DNA of 64,000 bases from JABMMZ01 sp044341025 (GTDB taxonomy: Bacteria; Bacteroidota; Bacteroidia; NS11-12g; UBA955): positions 62,001 through 126,000 of the forward strand of contig JBIISM010000004.1 in the NCBI GenBank assembly GCA_044341025.1, written 5' to 3'. A program made the position numbers and the translations under genes. Within the stretch, counting starts at the first letter, position 1; every line of letters starts with the position of its first letter. The notes under the pieces are model-generated. The model had not been told where the DNA came from and ran no database searches. It saw nothing but the letters and a program-made list of their open reading frames with translations. This document shows positions 59,977 to 64,000 of this stretch, piece by piece.

Positions 59977-61632
59977 TTATACTTTTAACAATTCAAGGGC
60001 ATTTTGTTTGGCAATTTCTGTTGCTTCATTACCGCTAAGCATTTTAGCCAACTCATCTACCCTTTCAGTTGGATTTAATTCTTTCAGATAGGAAACCGTT
60101 GTATTGGCCTCTTCCTTTTTGCAAACCATAAAGTGTGCATCGCCATAACCTGCCACTTGGGGCAAGTGCGTAATAGCAATAATCTGATGAGCAGAGGAAA
60201 TTTGACGAAATACTTGACCGATGGTGTCTGCAACTTTTCCGGATACACCCGTATCAATTTCATCAAAAACAAGGGTATTCAGATGTTTGTGTTTGGCTTC
60301 GATATTTCGAATACTTAATGCAAGGCGACTAAGCTCACCTCCTGAAGCCACTTTATTTAGTGCTTGTAGAGGCATTCCTAAATTGGCGGTAAATTTAAGC
60401 GCTAATTCTGTGCAACCAAACTCATTTAAATCAGGTAATTCATGCATGTCAAATTCAATTTGAGCATTTGGCATTTCTAAACCATGCAAAATTGTTTCAA
60501 TATTTGATTTTAAAGATTTTGAAGATTTGATCCTAGATTTATGAATCGATTGGGCCTCACCTTTAAGCTTTGCAAATAATTTTGCATTCTCTTCGTTAAG
60601 AATTTCTAATTTCTGATCAATATTACCAATATTAAACAATTGATCAGCTATTGACTCATTTATTGCAAACAAATCATTAAAACCATTTGCAGCATGCTTT
60701 CGCTTTAACGTTTGAATTAAATTCAAGCGTTCGTTGATGAGCTCAATTCGATTTGGATCCCCTTGCACCAGTTCTTTAAGAGATGCAGCTTCAGATGCTA
60801 TATCTTTTAATTCAATGATACTTGATTGCAATCGCCTGTAAATATCTGAAGCCGAAACGTGGACATTCTCAATGGCTTTAAACTTAGTTTTAATTTGATT
60901 TAAAGTATCCACGATTGATTGCTCTGAATCAGAAACAGTATTTATAAGTTGGCTTGTAACTTGAGAAACTTGTTCAGCACTATTTAAAATCAAAAGTTCA
61001 TTGTCCAATAAGTCTTCTTCATTTTCTTGAAGAGCAGCCAGTTCAAATTCATTTAAAAGAAATTGAAAATAGTCTTTTTCTTTAAGCAAAGCCTTTTGTT
61101 GAATGTTTAATTGCTGTATTTCATTTTGATTTTTTCGATACAGAACATAACCCGATTGATACGTTTGTACAACACTATTAATCTCCGCAAATGAATCTAA
61201 TAAATCAAATTGGAAGTGTTTATCATTTAACTGGGTATTCTCGTGTTGAGAATGTATGCTTACTAAAGAAGCGCTTAAGAACCGAAGTTGCTGAAGTGAA
61301 ACTGGTGTATCGTTGATGAAAGTCCTTGTTTTACCATTGGTATTGATTTCGCGCCTAATTATACAGACATCTTCAAAATCAATATCCAAAGCAGAAAACA
61401 CAGATTCATATTGCTTAAGATCGAGGGCAAACTCACCCTCTATAATGCATTTTTCACCCCATTCACTTTGGGTTTTAATGTCGGCTCGGCTCCCTAAAAT
61501 CAAATTTAACGCATCCAATATAATAGATTTGCCTGCACCTGTTTCACCTGTAATTATGTTCAAACCACTGTGGGGTTCGAACACCATCTTTTTTATAATG
61601 GCAAAATTTGATATGCTTAGTTTTAGTAGCAT
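59977..61632 (-). CDS. recN: DNA repair protein RecN
   Basis: 551 residues, SMC-like. Walker A is GETGAGKSII near residue 32; a long coiled-coil middle region follows; the ABC signature and Walker B (VFDEIDTGVSG) lie near the C terminus. It acts in double-strand-break repair. Its ATG overlaps the pfkA stop by 1 nt. Confidence 0.96.
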   Translation of the reverse strand: MLLKLSISNFAIIKKMVFEPHSGLNIITGETGAGKSIILDALNLILGSRADIKTQSEWGEKCIIEGEFALDLKQYESVFSALDIDFEDVCIIRREINTNGKTRTFINDTPVSLQQLRFLSASLVSIHSQHENTQLNDKHFQFDLLDSFAEINSVVQTYQSGYVLYRKNQNEIQQLNIQQKALLKEKDYFQFLLNEFELAALQENEEDLLDNELLILNSAEQVSQVTSQLINTVSDSEQSIVDTLNQIKTKFKAIENVHVSASDIYRRLQSSIIELKDIASEAASLKELVQGDPNRIELINERLNLIQTLKRKHAANGFNDLFAINESIADQLFNIGNIDQKLEILNEENAKLFAKLKGEAQSIHKSRIKSSKSLKSNIETILHGLEMPNAQIEFDMHELPDLNEFGCTELALKFTANLGMPLQALNKVASGGELSRLALSIRNIEAKHKHLNTLVFDEIDTGVSGKVADTIGQVFRQISSAHQIIAITHLPQVAGYGDAHFMVCKKEEANTTVSYLKELNPTERVDELAKMLSGNEATEIAKQNALELLKV

Positions 61633-62603
61633 TAATTACTCAATATTTTAGACAGATTCCAGAGTGTTTGGTTGATTGATTTAGATTTATAAATGGCCTC
61701 ATGAAAAGGCGTTACGACAACTTCCGCATTGACTACACCAACACAGGCATTTGATTTGCCAGCGATTAATTGCTCAACCGCTGCATTTCCTAAAGTACTT
61801 GCTAAAATGCGGTCATTGGCACTTGGTTTTCCTCCGCGTTGAATATGACCAAGAATTGAAACACGCACATCATAGCCAGAGAAATTTTCCTGAAATTTTC
61901 TGGAAATTTCAAAAGCGTTCCCCTCCTTTTCGCCTTCTGCTACGATAATGATGCTAAACTCTTTTCGGCGTTTTTCCTTGTTGTTAAAATGTTTTATCAA
62001 ATCGTCATAATCGCTCATAATTTCGGGCAATAAAATACCTTCTGCTCCTCCAGCTATTCCGGCATTCAAAGCAATAAATCCGCTATCACGGCCCATCACC
62101 TCAATAAAGAACAATCGGTTATGAGAATCTGCCGTATCACGAATTCTGTCAATGGCATCCAATGCGGTATTAACAGCTGTATCAAAGCCGATGGTAAAAT
62201 CAGTTCCATACAAATCATTGTCAATTGTACCAGGAGCACCAATGGAAGGGATTCCATATTCATCGAAGAAAATTCCTGCGCCAGTGTAAGTTCCGTTGCC
62301 ACCTATACAAACTAGGCCGTCAATTTCAAATTTCACCAATTGATCATATGCCTTCTTTCTGCCCTCAAGAGTCATGAATTCTTTACTTCTAGCGGTTTTT
62401 AAAATGGTGCCCCCATATTGAATAATATTTGCAACATCCTTAGGCTCCAACTTTGCTATATCACCTTCTATCATTCCTTGGTAGCCGCTTCGGATTCCAT
62501 AAACATCAATTCCGTGGTAGGTAGCAGAGCGAACAACAGCCCTAATGCATGCATTCATTCCAGGCGCATCGCCTCCAGAAGTAAAAACTCCAATCTTTTT
62601 CAT
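61632..62603 (-). CDS. pfkA: 6-phosphofructokinase
   Basis: 323 residues from the ATG at 62603. GVFTSGGDAPGMNACIRAVV binds ATP; the PGTIDNDLYGTD motif contains the catalytic base; GDSGFIALNAGIAGG is typical. By E. coli numbering the residue at position 103 (GGDGS motif in the family) is Asn here (GGNGTYTG), while Gly104 fits ATP rather than PPi use. An upstream ATG at 62612 is less likely. A degenerate -7 element (CAAATTTG, minus 62617-62610) is 6 nt before the start. Confidence 0.95.
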   Translation of the reverse strand: MKKIGVFTSGGDAPGMNACIRAVVRSATYHGIDVYGIRSGYQGMIEGDIAKLEPKDVANIIQYGGTILKTARSKEFMTLEGRKKAYDQLVKFEIDGLVCIGGNGTYTGAGIFFDEYGIPSIGAPGTIDNDLYGTDFTIGFDTAVNTALDAIDRIRDTADSHNRLFFIEVMGRDSGFIALNAGIAGGAEGILLPEIMSDYDDLIKHFNNKEKRRKEFSIIIVAEGEKEGNAFEISRKFQENFSGYDVRVSILGHIQRGGKPSANDRILASTLGNAAVEQLIAGKSNACVGVVNAEVVVTPFHEAIYKSKSINQTLWNLSKILSN

Positions 62604-62622
62604 CTCACACAAATTTGCAAAA

Positions 62623-62648
62623 AAAAACCGACATAAATGTCGGTTTTT
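62623..62648 (-). terminator. terminator of the coiled-coil gene
   Basis: Arms 62623-62633 and 62638-62648 (core CCGACA/TGTCGG) around a 4-nt loop, flanked by A and T runs; the minus strand reads into a run of T residues. It lies between the gene at 62668 and pfkA. Confidence 0.88.
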
Positions 62649-62667
62649 AAAATATTTTTTTAAAGAC

Positions 62668-63594
62668 TTATCTCAGTATAAATTTACTTGTTCCGATTTT
62701 GTATCCTTCTGTAAAAATCTCTACAGTGTACTCTCCTTTCGGATAAACACCTTGCTTTTTGCAATAAACGACATTGTCTTGTTTTTCATTCTGGTAGTCG
62801 ATTGTTTTTCTTTCAGTGTAGAGCGTTTCGGTGCCATCAACTTTCGTTGTTTGCATTTTTGTGGTAATTGGAGAACCGTCTGGTCCGATAATTTTAACGA
62901 ATAAATCTTTATCACCTGCATCAGAAATAGAATTTTTGTCGATTGTGAATTTTACTCGGATTTCTTCAACCTTGTTGGCTTTGTCTGTCTCTAATTCTTT
63001 TTTACCAAACATTTTACGTTCTCTAACAGCCGCAGCACTGATAGAACTTGCATGCAAGCGCTTAGCTATACTGATCGTTTTCTTTTGACTTTCAATCGCT
63101 TTATCTTTCTCTGCAGATCTGGCTTGTTCAGTTGTCAAAGTTTCGTTCAAACCAGCGTTTTCATTGGTTAGTTCTTCGTTTTTCTGAGTTAATTCTGCTA
63201 TCTTATTTTTATAGTCTTCAATTTGACTTCTAAGGTTTAAAATTTCTTCTTTTGCTTTTTTAAATTCAGCATCAGACAATTTACCTTTCACCAACATCGA
63301 TTTAATTTGTTTGATTTTTTCTTGAATGGCATTGTCCTTTTCCGACAATTGCTCATTCAAACCTTGGTTCTCAGAACGCATTGTTTCCAATTCTGCAATT
63401 TGTTTATCGAGTTCTGCCTGTAAAACCTTTTTATCGTTGGTTAAAGTTACATTTTGGGTTTTTAGTTCTTCTTTTTCTTTGTTGCCAAGCCATAAGTTAA
63501 TTCCTATACCGACATTTAAAGCAAAGAGTGCACCGATGAGTATCATGAGATACGTTTTACTTTTCTTGTCTTTTTCGTTTTGTTGAATTTCCAT
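62668..63594 (-). CDS. coiled-coil membrane protein
   Basis: 308 residues. One N-terminal membrane segment (TYLMILIGALFALNVGIGIN) and a long charged coiled-coil (about residues 45-185, heptad-like with many E, K and L). The C-terminal domain (VEEIRVKFTIDKNSISDAGD, then EYTVEIFTEGYKIGTSKFIL) is a beta-sandwich-like end. No family is recognised, though proteins of this plan are common in Bacteroidota. It has its own promoter and terminator. Confidence 0.8.
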   Translation of the reverse strand: MEIQQNEKDKKSKTYLMILIGALFALNVGIGINLWLGNKEKEELKTQNVTLTNDKKVLQAELDKQIAELETMRSENQGLNEQLSEKDNAIQEKIKQIKSMLVKGKLSDAEFKKAKEEILNLRSQIEDYKNKIAELTQKNEELTNENAGLNETLTTEQARSAEKDKAIESQKKTISIAKRLHASSISAAAVRERKMFGKKELETDKANKVEEIRVKFTIDKNSISDAGDKDLFVKIIGPDGSPITTKMQTTKVDGTETLYTERKTIDYQNEKQDNVVYCKKQGVYPKGEYTVEIFTEGYKIGTSKFILR

Positions 63595-63614
63595 TTTCGC
63601 TAATGATTTTGATA

Positions 63615-63622
63615 CAAATTTA
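63615..63622 (-). promoter_or_regulatory. -7 promoter element for the coiled-coil gene
   Basis: TAAATTTG on the minus strand, an exact TAnnTTTG match, 20 nt before the ATG at 63594. Confidence 0.55.
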
Positions 63623-63654
63623 TAGTATTTAGAATGATATCTTAATATTTTTTT

Positions 63655-63999
63655 TTACAAGTTTTTCTTAATATCTTCGAGAAAAGTCTTTAATTTTTCA
63701 AGACTTTTAAGAATTTCATGGTTTTTATCCTTAACCTGATTGTGGCTTTCCATATACTCATTAGCCCCTTGCAGCGTATAACCCTTGTCTTTTACAATGT
63801 AGTGTATGGTTTTCAGGTCTTTAAGATTTGTTTCTGTGTATAATCTATCCCCTTTTCTATTTTTTTGCAGGTCTTTTAAACACGTAAATTCCTTTTCCCA
63901 AAAACGCAACAAAGAGGGCGCTACACCTATAATCTTCGATGCTTCTCCCATTTTATAAAACATTTTATTGAACTCAGTATCGTCTTTTAGTTTTGGCAT
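63655..63999 (-). CDS. MerR-family transcriptional regulator
   Basis: 114 residues. The winged-helix MerR motif FYKMGEASKIIGVAPSLLRF then WEKEFTCLKD is followed by a short helix segment (TLQGANEYMESHN) and a coiled-coil end (ILKSLEKLKTFLEDIKK). No effector domain follows, as in the short MerR proteins common in this phylum. The ATG is 1 nt from the window edge, so an upstream start cannot be excluded. Confidence 0.85.
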   Translation of the reverse strand: MPKLKDDTEFNKMFYKMGEASKIIGVAPSLLRFWEKEFTCLKDLQKNRKGDRLYTETNLKDLKTIHYIVKDKGYTLQGANEYMESHNQVKDKNHEILKSLEKLKTFLEDIKKNL

Positions 64000-64000
64000 T

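Noticed and set aside
1..64000. CRISPR array, transposase, prophage or integron
   Set aside because: No regularly spaced repeats, Cas-like genes, transposase motifs or phage structural genes were seen; the only recombinase is a chromosomal XerC.

Overview
The window is a chromosomal segment of an AT-rich member of the Bacteroidota (class Bacteroidia; a Chitinophagales/Sphingobacteriales-like lineage is my guess and was not tested). The evidence is two type IX secretion C-terminal sorting domains, many short-signal lipoproteins, TonB-dependent receptors, a DUF5686 protein, almost no Shine-Dalgarno sequences, promoter-like TAnnTTTG (-7) elements, and the order rpsU-xerC-hpf-tRNAs-tuf-tRNA(Trp)-secE-nusG-rplKAJL-rpoBC. 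Nothing looks like a phage, IS element, integron or CRISPR array. Most of the segment is core genome with small accessory modules between.

Layout. 1-8.3 kb: end of a T9SS-sorted protein, DUF2007, an M28 peptidase, acpP-fabF-rnc, a DAO-type flavoenzyme, a Tat-lipoprotein amine oxidase with a DUF4440-like lipoprotein, and ddl. 8.5-15.1 kb: a T9SS cargo protein, an M20 amidohydrolase, a lipoprotein, cmk, a cysteine desulfurase, speB, efp and a STAS-like protein. 15.2-30 kb, all leftward: the transcription/translation block rpsU, xerC, hpf, four tRNAs, tuf, tRNA-Trp, secE, nusG, rplK, rplA, rplJ, rplL, rpoB, rpoC, with internal hairpins after tuf and rplL. 30-40 kb: acyl-CoA dehydrogenase, an HhH protein, an alpha-oxoamine synthase (probably sphingolipid synthesis), rpsT, a GT4 glycosyltransferase, an MBL hydrolase, a pRiA4b ORF-3 protein, cca, a YtcJ-like amidohydrolase and a GNAT enzyme.

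40.4-47.7 kb is the most unusual accessory part. It holds an MBOAT/SGNH acyl-transfer pair, then a FecA-like TonB receptor with a Fur-type 7-1-7 palindrome against its promoter. A redoxin lipoprotein, a cytochrome c / copper type II monooxygenase fusion and a lysozyme-fold protein follow with overlapping reading frames. 47.7-52 kb is a cobalamin-riboswitch operon: BtuB-like receptor, BtuG-like beta-propeller lipoprotein and BtuF-like binding protein. 52-57 kb: DUF5686 protein, kdsB, pyrG. 57.3-59.8 kb: a DUF2805 protein and a rhodanese/thioredoxin cluster with two small membrane proteins sharing a GCASG motif. 59.8-64 kb: an unlisted 54-residue membrane protein, recN, pfkA (with Asn at the usual Asp103), a coiled-coil membrane protein and a MerR regulator.

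Two themes cut across the window. Ten genes have an exact TAnnTTTG element only 4-10 nt before the start codon, which predicts leaderless or nearly leaderless mRNAs. Several genes have start codons embedded in strong hairpins (xerC, the HhH gene) or palindromes (DUF2805). All five tRNA genes lack an encoded CCA, so they depend on the cca product encoded about 8 kb away.
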